This document shows positions 50,661 through 59,824 of a stretch of 64,000 bases of DNA, piece after piece (the stretch's first letter is position 1; each line of letters begins with the position of its first letter). A model generated the notes under the pieces. It made no database searches, was not told the origin of the DNA, and saw nothing but the letters and a program-made list of their open reading frames with translations. The stretch lies in the NCBI GenBank assembly GCA_041397525.1, contig JAWKWL010000002.1, positions 310,001-374,000 on the forward strand, in the 5' to 3' direction. The translations under genes and the position numbers were made by a program. The stretch comes from BOKV01 sp041397525 (lineage in GTDB: Bacteria > Pseudomonadota > Alphaproteobacteria > Rhizobiales > Rhizobiaceae).

Positions 50661-51440
50661 TCAGCGACCAGAAAATTCCGGTTTGCGCTTGGCAAAGAAC
50701 GCTGCAACGCCATTGCGGAAATCCTCGCTTTCCGTCAATGCCTGCTGCAGTTTCGCTTCAACCGAGATTGCTTCTCCAAGCGATTTTCCGCGCATTTCCC
50801 GCAATGCCCGCTTGGCCGCAGCTTGTGCCAATGGTGCGCCATTCGCCAGCGTGATTGCCCAGGCATGTGCAGTTTCACCAGCCTTGCCATTGGCGACCAC
50901 CTTGTTCGCCAGTCCCAGTTCCAGGCAGCGTTGCCCCTTCAGCTTCTGCCCCTCGACAATCGCTTCAAGTGCGCGGCGCGGACCAAGGGCGTTCTGCAAT
51001 TGCCAGCCTGCGCCACCGTCAGGTATCAGCCCGATTGCAGCAAAGGCCATGTAGATCTGGGCATCCTCTTCCATGACCAGAAAATCACAGACAAGGGCGA
51101 GCGCTCCGCCAATTCCGGCAGCCGAACCTTGCACGGCGGCTATCCACAATTTCGGGCTGTTTTCGATTCCCGTGAGGAACGGTTTGTACTCGGTCTCGAT
51201 CTGTTCGGTAACTGAACCGCCAAGCCCTTCCGAAAGATCAGCGCCCGCACAAAAGCTGGCGCCGCTTCCCTTGAGAACAACGATGCGGATGGCTGCATCC
51301 GTGCTTGCTTTTGTTACTGCCGCCAGGAGTTCGCTGCGAAGTCCTGCATTGAAGGCATTCAACCGTTCCGGCCTGTTGAGCGTGATGCTGGCAACAGGCC
51401 CGGCAGTTTCATAGATCAGGAATTCGAACTTCCCGCCCAT
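50661..51440 (-). CDS. Enoyl-CoA hydratase/isomerase family protein
   Basis: A 259-residue crotonase-fold enzyme. The CoA-binding and oxyanion segments are GPVASITLNRPERLNAFN and GSGASFCAGADLSEGLG; VQGSAAGIGGALALVCDFLV forms the second oxyanion strand. The usual catalytic Glu positions are partly replaced (IPDGGAGWQLQNALGPR carries Asp-Gly-Gly), so isomerase or hydratase cannot be settled. ATG 51440 is four bases after the stop of the upstream 3-hydroxyacyl-CoA dehydrogenase-like gene. The pair suggests beta-oxidation of an acyl-CoA made by the synthetase at 53581-55455. An ATG further upstream would overlap the SDR gene. Confidence 0.87.
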   Translation of the reverse strand: MGGKFEFLIYETAGPVASITLNRPERLNAFNAGLRSELLAAVTKASTDAAIRIVVLKGSGASFCAGADLSEGLGGSVTEQIETEYKPFLTGIENSPKLWIAAVQGSAAGIGGALALVCDFLVMEEDAQIYMAFAAIGLIPDGGAGWQLQNALGPRRALEAIVEGQKLKGQRCLELGLANKVVANGKAGETAHAWAITLANGAPLAQAAAKRALREMRGKSLGEAISVEAKLQQALTESEDFRNGVAAFFAKRKPEFSGR

Positions 51441-51444
51441 AAGA

Positions 51445-52206
51445 TCACGGCAACCGGATCGCGCCATCAAGGCGGATCGTCTCGCCATTCATGTAGGGGC
51501 TCTCGACAATGGTTCGCGCCAGCGCGCCATATTCGGATGGCTTGCCCAGCCGCTTGGGGAACGTGACCTGTGCGGAAAGTTCATCGACCACCTTCTGCCC
51601 GAGACCTTCGAACAGCGGCGTCAGGAACAGGCCCGGCGCAATGGTGCAGATGCGAATTCCGTAAAATGCCAGATCGCGCGCGATCGGAAGCGTCATGCCG
51701 ACAACACCGCCCTTGGAGGCCGAATAGGCTACCTGGCCCTTTTGTCCGTCATAGGCGGCAACGGATGCCGTGTTGACGATGACACCGCGTTCGCCATCCT
51801 CATTGGGCGTATTGGTACTCATCCGTTCGACAGCGAGCCGCAATACATTGAATGTGCCGAACAGATTGACCTCCAGCACTTTCTTGAACACGCCGAAATC
51901 ATGCGGCCCTTCCTTGCCCATGGTTTTCATGGCCATGCCGATACCGGCGCAATTGATGCAGGCATCTATCCTGCCAAAAGCCGCGACAGCGGCATCAAGC
52001 CCCGCCTTGACGCTGTCCTCGTCAGTGACATTGACCTTGCAGAAGACCGCATTGGCACCCAGTTCGCCAGCCAGCGCCTCGCCCCTGCTGGCATTCATGT
52101 CGAAGATTGCGACCTTGGCCCCACCTGCGATGAAATTTCTGACTGTGGCCTCACCAAGGCCCGACGCCCCGCCCGTCACCACTGCAACTGTATTGTCGAT
52201 TCTCAT
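51445..52206 (-). CDS. SDR resembling type II 3-hydroxyacyl-CoA dehydrogenase
   Basis: A 253-residue short-chain dehydrogenase close to the HSD17B10/type II 3-hydroxyacyl-CoA dehydrogenases. The NAD loop is VAVVTGGASGLGEATVRNF, with Asp in AIFDMNASRG selecting NAD. The mid-segment is CINCAGIGMAMK. The active site is in IVNTASVAAYDGQKGQVAYS (Ser, then Tyr with Lys four residues on). The C-terminal APGLFLTPLFEGL and FPKRLGKPSEYGALA are typical of that subgroup. It would oxidise 3-hydroxyacyl-CoA, or 2-methyl-3-hydroxybutyryl-CoA from isoleucine. ATG 52206 follows a terminator-like hairpin after livK, so it may have its own promoter. Confidence 0.87.
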   Translation of the reverse strand: MRIDNTVAVVTGGASGLGEATVRNFIAGGAKVAIFDMNASRGEALAGELGANAVFCKVNVTDEDSVKAGLDAAVAAFGRIDACINCAGIGMAMKTMGKEGPHDFGVFKKVLEVNLFGTFNVLRLAVERMSTNTPNEDGERGVIVNTASVAAYDGQKGQVAYSASKGGVVGMTLPIARDLAFYGIRICTIAPGLFLTPLFEGLGQKVVDELSAQVTFPKRLGKPSEYGALARTIVESPYMNGETIRLDGAIRLP

Positions 52207-52277
52207 GTTTTCTGTCCGGATCTGATAGTTTTTGTATGGACTGACTTTGCGCCCTGGCATGGCCGCGGTCAACAATA

Positions 52278-52301
52278 AGGGCGGCCCTTTCGAGCCGCCC
52301 T
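52278..52301 (-). terminator. Rho-independent terminator after livK
   Basis: On the minus strand AGGGCGGC and GCCGCCCT form a perfect 8-bp stem with an 8-base loop, followed by TATTGTTG. It lies 21 bases after the livK stop and before the SDR gene, so the dehydrogenase-hydratase pair may be only partly transcribed from the liv promoter. Confidence 0.65.
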
Positions 52302-52322
52302 CCCGAATTCTCGACCAAAGGA

Positions 52323-53483
52323 TTACTTGGTGGAAGCCAGTGTCTTCCAGGACTCACCCTCAATCTTCGAGATGAAAATCTCGTCTGCCGCCAGATGATC
52401 ACCAGGTCCCATTTTTACGTGGTTTCCGGCAATCTTGTCGTCATAGTCGAGCGACTCCATGCCCTTCTGGAAACTTTCCACGGTCAGATCCTTCCCGGCT
52501 GCTTCGAGTCCCTTGACGAAGATGCCCGCTGCCGAACGACCAAGAAGCGCACCGGTTCCAGGGAACTTTTCACCCGTCGCTTCGGTATAAGCCTTGATCC
52601 ATGCACCCACTTCAGGATCACCAGCACGCGCTTCAAGGTCCTGCCAGCCCGCAGCCGCATAAAAGCCGTCGGTAATGCCACCTGGCACCTTGGCAATTGC
52701 CGTATGGAATGACGCTGAAGAACCAAGGAACTTCATGTCGGTGTAGCCGAGCTTTTTCGCAGTACCGAGGACGGTAATAACCTGCTTGATACCAAGGGCC
52801 ACTGTCACCAGGTTGCAACCATCACCATTGAGCTTTTGCAGCGCACCGGCAAAATCCGCATCATCAGGTTTGTGTGTGGTATCACCGCCGTAGTTCATGC
52901 CGGAAGCCTTGGCTTCATCAACCGCGCCGGCATGGATTTCCTCGCCAAAGTCGGTCGGCAGGAACATTGTGCACACCGTGGTGCTGCCCTCGTTTTCCTT
53001 CATCCAGCGCACTGCGACACGAATGGCGTCATAGTAGGATGCCGTTCCGGCATAATGCAGCGCCAGCGGCTCATCGAGCATCTGGCGTGCTGCTGAAAGC
53101 GGCGAAACATTCGGGATGTTCTTCGGATCCTGGATCTTGAACGCCGCCAGATTGTGTGGTGTGCCAAGTGACAGAAGCATCGCGAAAACCTGGTCGGAAT
53201 TCACCAGCTTGTTGGCAAGCTGAACCGCCTTGGTGGGATTGTAGCCGTGGTCTTCAACGATATAGGTGATCTTGCGACCGTTGACGCCACCGGCGGCATT
53301 GACCTCATCGAAATATTGCTGGGCTGCCTTTACTGCTGGCACCGAAAACCCGGCAAAAATGCCCGACAGGTCGTGGATGCCACCAACCTTGATTTCGGTG
53401 TCAGTGACGCCCTGGGTCTGGGCAAGTGCCGGTGACGCAAAGAGCGCCGCGGCAAATGTTGCAGTAACGAATGTTTTCTTCAT
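52323..53483 (-). CDS. Branched-chain-type ABC transporter substrate-binding protein (LivK-like)
   Basis: A 386-residue periplasmic protein. The signal peptide MKKTFVTATFAAALFASPAL is cut after LAQ. The mature part has the Leu/Ile/Val-binding fold (VTDTEIKVGGIHDLSGIFAG, then YFDEVNAAGGVNGRKITYI). GGGAGG upstream suits ATG 53483 or the ATG immediately before it. It lies downstream of the synthetase and the four transport genes in the same orientation. Members of this subgroup bind aromatic or fatty carboxylates as often as amino acids. The linked acyl-CoA synthetase makes a carboxylate the more likely ligand here. Confidence 0.88.
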   Translation of the reverse strand: MKKTFVTATFAAALFASPALAQTQGVTDTEIKVGGIHDLSGIFAGFSVPAVKAAQQYFDEVNAAGGVNGRKITYIVEDHGYNPTKAVQLANKLVNSDQVFAMLLSLGTPHNLAAFKIQDPKNIPNVSPLSAARQMLDEPLALHYAGTASYYDAIRVAVRWMKENEGSTTVCTMFLPTDFGEEIHAGAVDEAKASGMNYGGDTTHKPDDADFAGALQKLNGDGCNLVTVALGIKQVITVLGTAKKLGYTDMKFLGSSASFHTAIAKVPGGITDGFYAAAGWQDLEARAGDPEVGAWIKAYTEATGEKFPGTGALLGRSAAGIFVKGLEAAGKDLTVESFQKGMESLDYDDKIAGNHVKMGPGDHLAADEIFISKIEGESWKTLASTK

Positions 53484-53580
53484 CATATTCCTCCCTTGTG
53501 AAAGGCCTCTTGGGCCCGGTAACACGCTGCCTTTCGGCAACATTTCTGCTCCCGGTTGGTCCGGGCATCCAGTTCTCTCC

Positions 53581-55455
53581 TCAGGCTGCTTCGCTCCGGT
53601 ACATCGAATCGATCAGTCCCTTGTGCTTTTCCTCAACGAAGCTGCGCTTGAGTTTCATCGTTGGGGTGAGTTCGTCATCCTCGGCGGTCAGCAGGATGTT
53701 TATCAACCGGAAGTCCTTGACCTGCTCGACCCGTGCAAACTGCTTGTTGACTTTGGCTACCTCCTCGCCGATCAGTGCAACCACCTCCGGTGCTGCGCAC
53801 AATGAAGCAAAATCACTGAACGGAATTCGCTTCTCCTGCGCAAAATTCTCCACATTTTCCTGATCGATCATGATCAGGCAGGTAAGGTATTTGCGTTTGT
53901 CGCCAATCACAACCGCATCCGAGACATAGGGTGAAAACTTCAGCGCGCTCTCCAGTTCAGCAGGCGTGATGTTCTTCCCTCCGGCGGTGATGATGATGTC
54001 CTTGATCCGCCCGGTGATGGTGTAGAAACCCTCATTGTCGACCCTGCCGACATCACCGGTGCGCAGCCATCCGTCCTCGGTGATCGTTTCCGCAGTCTTG
54101 GCCGGATTGTTCCAGTAGCCTTTGAAAACATGGCCACCGCGCAACTGGATTTCCCCCTCCGGTGACAATCGGGTCTCGGCTCCTGGAATGGTGAAACCGA
54201 TCGTTCCGATCTTGTTCTTTTCAAGCGTGTTGATGGTGGCAACACCAGATGATTCAGTCTGGCCAAATCCTTCCAGTACCGGAACACCAATGGCTGAAAA
54301 CCATACAAGTAGTTCAGGCGAAATCGGTGCTGCCCCGGTCGCACCGCGGCGGAGCCTGTCCATGCCAATCATCCTGCGCAAATTTGCAAGCACAAGAAAA
54401 TCCCAGAAATGGTAACCGAGCGAGGCAAGCAGCGGCGCTGCCCGCCCCTCAGCCAGCGCCTGCTGGCGTTTCATGCCGGCAGCAATCGCCTTGTCGAAGG
54501 CCCAGCGGCCAATCGGGGTAGATTCCTTTCGCATGATCTGCAGCCGGGAATAGATCTTTTCCCAAAGCCGGGGCACAGCGACGAAGACATGCGGCGAGAC
54601 TTCCCGCAGATTGTCGAAAACCGTCTCCGGGCTTTCAGCAAAATTAACGGTGGTAGCAAAGGCCAGCTGTGTCTCGACCGAGAACAGCCGCTCCAGCACA
54701 TGGCACAGCGGCAGGAAGCACAACTGCTCATCAGTGTCCTTGCTCGGAATGACCCTGGACAGCGCCACGATCTGGAAGAGAATGTTGGCATGGGTGATCA
54801 TCGCCCCTTTCGGGCGACCGGTAGTGCCCGAAGTATAGATCAGCATGCGCACATCATCAGGCTTCGACTTTTCGATTTCCGCTTCAAACCGGCCTGGATG
54901 GGCTTCATCCTCTGCCTTGCCGATTTCATAAATGTCTTGAAGAAAGATGACCGAGTCATCACGAAAATCCCGCAAACCCTCATCGTCCAGCACGATGGCC
55001 TTCAACAGGCCGGGCATCTGGTCCCGCACCTCAAGATACTTGTCGAGTTGCTCGTCATTCTCGATGACCAGAAAGCGGCTGTCTGAATCGTTGACCAGAT
55101 AGGCAAGCTGGCTTGCCGAGTCGGTGGTGTAAACGCCAGACGGAATACCGCCCACGCAAGTGACGGCCATGTCGAAATACAGCCATTCCTTGTTGTCTTC
55201 CGACAGGATCGAAACAACCTCGCCACGCTTGAGCCCAAGTTTCATGAGGGCAAGCCCGATCCGTTTTGCGCGCTCGAAATAGTCGTTCCAGCCATGCGCT
55301 TCCCAGATGCCGAGATTCTTCTCGCGATGCGCAGTGCGCTTGCCCTGGATCTTGCACTGCTTGGCAAAGAGCTTGGCCATGGTGTCACAGCCGAGCCATT
55401 CGCTGACGACCGCATTCGGCGTTGATGCCCTTGTCGGCAAGGCTGTCACATTCAT
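53581..55455 (-). CDS. AMP-forming acyl-CoA synthetase (long-chain FadD/ACSL-like)
   Basis: A 624-residue ANL-superfamily enzyme that activates a carboxylic acid to its acyl-CoA through an acyl-adenylate. The P-loop motif is LIYTSGTTGRPKGAMITHAN. GFGQTESSGVATIN holds the adenylate-binding region, and DGWLRTGDVGRVDNEGFYTI, then RIKDIIITAGGKNITP, give the hinge Asp/Arg and A8 loop. The length and the FSPYVSDAVVIGDKRKYLTCLI end match long-chain types of the ACSL/ACSBG group. It lies between livF and livK, so its acid is presumably imported by that transporter. GGAGG is placed 6 bases before ATG 55455. Confidence 0.92.
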   Translation of the reverse strand: MNVTALPTRASTPNAVVSEWLGCDTMAKLFAKQCKIQGKRTAHREKNLGIWEAHGWNDYFERAKRIGLALMKLGLKRGEVVSILSEDNKEWLYFDMAVTCVGGIPSGVYTTDSASQLAYLVNDSDSRFLVIENDEQLDKYLEVRDQMPGLLKAIVLDDEGLRDFRDDSVIFLQDIYEIGKAEDEAHPGRFEAEIEKSKPDDVRMLIYTSGTTGRPKGAMITHANILFQIVALSRVIPSKDTDEQLCFLPLCHVLERLFSVETQLAFATTVNFAESPETVFDNLREVSPHVFVAVPRLWEKIYSRLQIMRKESTPIGRWAFDKAIAAGMKRQQALAEGRAAPLLASLGYHFWDFLVLANLRRMIGMDRLRRGATGAAPISPELLVWFSAIGVPVLEGFGQTESSGVATINTLEKNKIGTIGFTIPGAETRLSPEGEIQLRGGHVFKGYWNNPAKTAETITEDGWLRTGDVGRVDNEGFYTITGRIKDIIITAGGKNITPAELESALKFSPYVSDAVVIGDKRKYLTCLIMIDQENVENFAQEKRIPFSDFASLCAAPEVVALIGEEVAKVNKQFARVEQVKDFRLINILLTAEDDELTPTMKLKRSFVEEKHKGLIDSMYRSEAA

Positions 55456-55544
55456 TGCATGCCTCCGCTTGACCCGCACCGGGAGTAATGATCCATGGTC
55501 ATGTCCTTCTCCCTTCCCTGCTCATGGTAGCTGTCACCAGGCAT

Positions 55545-56357
55545 TTACCTCCAGGTCTTCCTACGCTTCCACCGCTTTTGTCCGCGTTGGGTATCACCTT
55601 GCACGCCGAGGTAGAATTCCTGGATGTCTTCCGATGCCAGAAGTTCTGATGCCGCCCCGTTCATGACGATGCGACCGATCTCCAGGACATATCCGTAATG
55701 TGCGGTCTTCAGCGCCACCTGGGCATTCTGCTCAACCAGCATCATCGTGACGCCCTGCTCGCGGTTGAGCCTGCGGATGATGGCGAATATTTCCTGAACC
55801 AGCAAGGGCGACAACCCGAGCGAGGGTTCGTCAAGCAGCAGTATCCGCGGACGCGCCATCAACCCGCGCCCGATGGCCAGCATCTGCTGTTGCCCGCCCG
55901 AAAGGTAACCGGCCTGCTGACGGAAACGCTCCTTGAGAATGGGGAAATAGGAATAGACCATTTCGAGGTCGTCGCCGATCTCACCATCGGAACGGGTAAA
56001 GGCACCCATCCTCAGGTTTTCCTCGATGGTAAGGAATGGAAACACCTCCCGGCCTTCCGGGACATGCGCCACCCCACGGCGAACGATCTTGTCGGGCTCC
56101 ATGCCCTGTATCTCTTCGCCGTTGAGCAATATCTTGCCCTTTTCCGGATCCATCACGCCGGAAATTGTTTTCAGCAATGTGGTCTTGCCCGCACCATTGG
56201 CACCCAGGATCGTGGCGATCTGGCCTTCCATCACCTTCAGCGACACGCCGCGAATGGCCATCACGGCACCGTAATAGGTCTCGACATTCAAGACGTCCAG
56301 AACGGCTTTCGCACTGCTTTCTGGTACAGCCGACATTGCGGGGGATGCCAGGCTCAT
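55545..56357 (-). CDS. livF: Branched-chain-type ABC transporter ATP-binding protein LivF
   Basis: A 270-residue ATPase subunit. Walker A is LGANGAGKTTLLKTISG, the ABC signature is YLSGGQQQMLAIGRG, Walker B is RILLLDEPSLGL, and the H-loop His of other ATPases is a Gln-rich VEQNAQ as usual in LivF. Its ATG overlaps the livG stop by 4 bases. The C-terminus extends about 20 basic residues (GQKRWKRRKTWR) beyond common LivF. It energises uptake together with LivG. Confidence 0.93.
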   Translation of the reverse strand: MSLASPAMSAVPESSAKAVLDVLNVETYYGAVMAIRGVSLKVMEGQIATILGANGAGKTTLLKTISGVMDPEKGKILLNGEEIQGMEPDKIVRRGVAHVPEGREVFPFLTIEENLRMGAFTRSDGEIGDDLEMVYSYFPILKERFRQQAGYLSGGQQQMLAIGRGLMARPRILLLDEPSLGLSPLLVQEIFAIIRRLNREQGVTMMLVEQNAQVALKTAHYGYVLEIGRIVMNGAASELLASEDIQEFYLGVQGDTQRGQKRWKRRKTWR

Positions 56358-57124
56358 GCTGCCTCCTCAATGCCGAGATAGGCTTCAATGACCTTGGGAT
56401 GCGCCTGCACCTCAGCCGGGCTGCCGGTTGCAATCGTCTTGCCGTCCGCCATGGCCATGACCCGGCTGGAAACCTGGTTGACCAGCGACATGTCGTGTTC
56501 GACCATCAGGATCGTCAACCCCATGTCCTTTTGCATGTCCTCTATCCAGTAGGCTACATCCTGCGTCTCTTCCACTGACAGACCCGAAGCCGGCTCATCC
56601 AGCAGCAGCAGTTTCGGACCGCAGGCGAGCGCCCTGCCGATTTCGACGACCTTGCGCACGCCATAAGGCAGACCTGCAATCATCTTGTCGCGATAGGCAT
56701 GCAGATCGAGAAACTCGATCACTTCCTCAACTGCCAACCTGTGCTTGCGCTCTTCCGCCCTTACCGAGGGCAGGAACATCAGGTTTGAAAGCACATTGGA
56801 GCGGCGGCGCGAATGCCTGCCAACCAGGAGGTTTGCAAGCACCGTTGAATGGTCGAACAGTTCGATATTCTGGAAGGTCCGCGCAATTCCGTGCGTGATG
56901 ACCTCGTCCGGTCTGATCCTGGTTATATCCTTCCCCTGCATGACAATCCTGCCTTCCGTGGTATCGTAAAACCGCGAAATCAGGTTGAAAATGGTTGACT
57001 TGCCTGCACCGTTCGGGCCGACAATGGTGAAGACTTCACCCTCCTCGACCTCGAACGAAACCCCGTCCACGGCTCGCACGCCACCAAAGAACTTGGTCAG
57101 GTTTTCTGCAACCAGCAGGCTCAT
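56354..57124 (-). CDS. livG: Branched-chain-type ABC transporter ATP-binding protein LivG
   Basis: A 256-residue ATPase subunit. It starts MSLLVAENLTKFFGGVRAVD and has Walker A VGPNGAGKSTIFNLISRFYD. In place of a standard LSGGQ the signature region reads GLPYGVRKVVEIGRAL, typical of LivG, and Walker B is KLLLLDEPASGL. The start overlaps the livM stop by 4 bases (ATGA). Confidence 0.93.
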   Translation of the reverse strand: MSLLVAENLTKFFGGVRAVDGVSFEVEEGEVFTIVGPNGAGKSTIFNLISRFYDTTEGRIVMQGKDITRIRPDEVITHGIARTFQNIELFDHSTVLANLLVGRHSRRRSNVLSNLMFLPSVRAEERKHRLAVEEVIEFLDLHAYRDKMIAGLPYGVRKVVEIGRALACGPKLLLLDEPASGLSVEETQDVAYWIEDMQKDMGLTILMVEHDMSLVNQVSSRVMAMADGKTIATGSPAEVQAHPKVIEAYLGIEEAA

Positions 57125-58200
57125 CGCATCCGCTCCGTCTTGAGATAGGATTTTTGCCTGCGGAACATGTCGCGGCGCGCCATGGGAAACAGTTGCAGCC
57201 AGATGCGCGTTTTCATCCACTGGCCATAAAGCCCGAGCGGCTCGATGATGATGATTGCAACGAGGATGACCGCGAAAATCCCGGTATCAAGACCCGGTAT
57301 GGCCGTCATGGAAATTTGCTGGCGGATCAGCGTGATCACCTGGGGCAGGAAACCGATCACCATGGCCCCGAAAAACGCACCATGGATCGACCCCATTCCG
57401 CCCACCACGATCATCAGCAGCAACTGGATCGAAATGGTGATGAGAAATGCCTCATAATTGAACGCGCCAAGGAAATGCGCCATCAGCGCTCCGGACAGTC
57501 CGGTGACAAAACAGGACAGGAAAAACGCCAGCATCTTGGTCCGCGCAATGTTGATGCCCATCGCACGCGCAGACACTTCCGAATCGCGGATCGCCACAAA
57601 CGCCCGCCCGGTCGAGGACCGGAGCAGGTTGGCATAACCAAGCGCCACCAACACCGCCACCGCAAGGCACAGCCAGTAAAAGGCGCTCGGATTGGCATAG
57701 CGGTCGATCTCGGTACCGGCCATGTTGATGGCTGAAACAAACGTCCCGCCGACACCGCCCGTATAGGGTTCCAGCAATACGATGATGTCTTCCGCGACGA
57801 TGCCCACCGCCAGGGTCGCAATCGCAAGATAGATGCCCGACATCTTGAGTGCAGGTATCGCGATCAGGGCTCCAACCACACCGGCGAAAAGCCCCGCCAA
57901 CGGAAACGAAACCAGAAATGGTACGCCCTTGTTGTTGAGCCAGGCTTCCATATAGGCGCCGCAGGCAAGAAACGCCGCATGCCCCAGGCTTGCCTGCCCG
58001 GTATGCCCGGCCAGCACCATCAAACCCATCCCGGCTATTGCCAGGATCAGTATGTTGATGACTTCGCCTAGATAATAGCTGCTGATCAGGAACGGCAGTG
58101 CCGCAGCCAGAACCACCAGCAAGAGATACCAGCCGGCCTGGTGCCTGTCCTCGAACAGGTTGATGTCATCGTCATAGGCGGTCTTCTGATGAAAGCGCAT
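57121..58200 (-). CDS. livM: Branched-chain-type ABC transporter permease LivM
   Basis: A 359-residue membrane protein with about ten helices. The segments GMGLMVLAGHTGQASLGHAA and the cytoplasmic loop IRDSEVSARAMGINIARTKM, which contacts the ATPases, identify LivM. The first 25 residues (MRFHQKTAYDDDINLFEDRH) form a hydrophilic N-terminal tail. It starts 4 bases after the livH stop and is coupled to livG. Confidence 0.92.
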   Translation of the reverse strand: MRFHQKTAYDDDINLFEDRHQAGWYLLLVVLAAALPFLISSYYLGEVINILILAIAGMGLMVLAGHTGQASLGHAAFLACGAYMEAWLNNKGVPFLVSFPLAGLFAGVVGALIAIPALKMSGIYLAIATLAVGIVAEDIIVLLEPYTGGVGGTFVSAINMAGTEIDRYANPSAFYWLCLAVAVLVALGYANLLRSSTGRAFVAIRDSEVSARAMGINIARTKMLAFFLSCFVTGLSGALMAHFLGAFNYEAFLITISIQLLLMIVVGGMGSIHGAFFGAMVIGFLPQVITLIRQQISMTAIPGLDTGIFAVILVAIIIIEPLGLYGQWMKTRIWLQLFPMARRDMFRRQKSYLKTERMR

Positions 58201-58204
58201 GTGC

Positions 58205-59080
58205 CTAGACCTTCTTGCTCTGGACCTGCGCGAACAGGCCGTTTGGTCTCAACACAAGCACGACCAGCATGATCGCATATGGCATGATCTGGCTGTACCC
58301 GGCCGGCATGTAGCGCCCGCTGAACGGCTCCACGATGCCGACAATCAGTCCACCGGCAAGCGCACCGGGAAGGCTGCCGAAACCGCCGATGACGGCGGCA
58401 GCAAACGCCTTGATGCCCAGCAGGCCAAGATTGGGATCGATCGAACCACGCGATGCGAACAGGATACCGGCGATCGTGGCAATACCACCCGATATGGCCC
58501 AGACCAGACCATGAATCCGCTTGACTGGCACACCCATGTAATAGGCAGCCAGCTGGTTTTGCGACGATGCCTGCATTGCGACACCGAGGCGGGTCTTGGC
58601 AAAGAACAGGTACAAAGCCAGTGTAAGCACAATGGTGGTGCCCAGCACGAAAACTTCATCAACGCTGATTGCCAGTCCCAGCACCGAAAGGTTCTGTCCG
58701 GCAAAGGGGGTTTCAAGCGTCAAAGGCTCATGGCCCCAGATGAAGCCCGCAAGGAAGCGAAGGACAAAGCCGATGGCGATGGTAAGAATGACGACGGCGA
58801 ATTGCGGCTGACCAAAAAGCCTGCGGATGACCAGTGCCTCCATCGCATAGCCGATGCATGCCATCAGGACGACAGCCATGGCAAGGCCGAGCCAGAACGG
58901 CAGTCCCCAATAGGCAGCATTGACGAATTGAAGGGTGAAAAAAGCGCCCAGCATCATCAGGTCACCCTGGGCGAAATTGACCGATTCGGTGGCCTTGTAG
59001 ATCAACACGAAACCAAGGGCGACAAGTCCGTAGACGCAGCCTCCCGAGATGCCGCCTAGCAATAGCTGGGCAAACTCCAA
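58205..59080 (-). CDS. livH: Branched-chain-type ABC transporter permease LivH (TTG start)
   Basis: A 291-residue membrane protein. LLLGGISGGCVYGLVALGFVLIYKA is split across the first helix, followed by VNFAQGDLMMLGAF, both typical of LivH. The coupling loop is MQASSQNQLAAYYMGVPVKR. I start at TTG 59080 because GGGAGG lies about five bases ahead and the protein then begins EFAQLLLGG; the ATG at 59149 would add an unlikely polar leader. It is the first gene of the livHMGF-synthetase-livK transcript. Confidence 0.88.
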   Translation of the reverse strand: MEFAQLLLGGISGGCVYGLVALGFVLIYKATESVNFAQGDLMMLGAFFTLQFVNAAYWGLPFWLGLAMAVVLMACIGYAMEALVIRRLFGQPQFAVVILTIAIGFVLRFLAGFIWGHEPLTLETPFAGQNLSVLGLAISVDEVFVLGTTIVLTLALYLFFAKTRLGVAMQASSQNQLAAYYMGVPVKRIHGLVWAISGGIATIAGILFASRGSIDPNLGLLGIKAFAAAVIGGFGSLPGALAGGLIVGIVEPFSGRYMPAGYSQIMPYAIMLVVLVLRPNGLFAQVQSKKV

Positions 59081-59230
59081 AGCATTCCTCCCTCGCGCCC
59101 TGTTCTTGTTGTGAAGCGCTGGTGCAGGAAAGCAAGAATGCCACCGCATGGCAAGGGGGTTATTTGGATCAGTCAGGCTAATTTGCTTCGCCCGACGTTT
59201 CTCCAGCTGGTGCGAGGTCGGATTGCCACA

Positions 59231-59824
59231 TCAGCCTGCGGCAGGAAGTGCAGCGCAACTGCTTTGGGCCGCATGACGGACATGGTCCAGAAAACTCCGT
59301 GAAGACGAGCGTTGCAGCAATATCCTGTATTTGCCCGCCGCTGCATCATCACAAGCTAACAGCGCGCCCATTCCCTCGAAGGGCGTGCGGGCGCAACATC
59401 CATTGCTGAACACGGAAGGATGCAAATCGATTGTGCAAAGCTTTTCCAGGACCGTGAGGCATTTCGATCCTTCAAGCCGGATCGCAATCCAGCCGCCAGT
59501 CTGCCCGGTAATGCAGGCTGCATCTCCAACGCTGCCCAGTGCGGCAGGTTCTGCCCCTGTGACAAACCATTGCCCGGCACCGGCATCGAATATCGAAATC
59601 TCGCTTTTTCCGGCCTTGCAGTCGGAAAACCGGCCTTTTGCTGGCAATTCATCTCCCGTCAGTTTCTGCCAGGCCTTGTCAAGGCCTGCCCGGTCGGCAC
59701 TGCTGCAGGAAATCCAGCAGACAGCGAGGTTGGCAAGTTCGGACACGGAAAAATCCTGCCATGCTTCATGCACAGCTTGATCAAGACCAAACCCCGTTTT
59801 GGCGACTAGATTGAATTCAGACAC
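59231..59824 (-). CDS. soxG: Sarcosine oxidase gamma subunit (SoxG)
   Basis: A 197-residue subunit of heterotetrameric sarcosine oxidase, with a fold like part of the glycine-cleavage T domain. It is poorly conserved. Recognition rests on position directly after soxA, size, and segments such as FDAGAGQWFVTGAEPAAL and LTVLEKLCTIDLHPSVF. Translation is taken from GTG 59824, which overlaps the soxA stop by 8 bases. The cysteine-rich patch VCWISCSSADRAG is unusual. It is the last gene of soxBDAG; no folate genes follow. Confidence 0.82.
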   Translation of the reverse strand: MSEFNLVAKTGFGLDQAVHEAWQDFSVSELANLAVCWISCSSADRAGLDKAWQKLTGDELPAKGRFSDCKAGKSEISIFDAGAGQWFVTGAEPAALGSVGDAACITGQTGGWIAIRLEGSKCLTVLEKLCTIDLHPSVFSNGCCARTPFEGMGALLACDDAAAGKYRILLQRSSSRSFLDHVRHAAQSSCAALPAAG

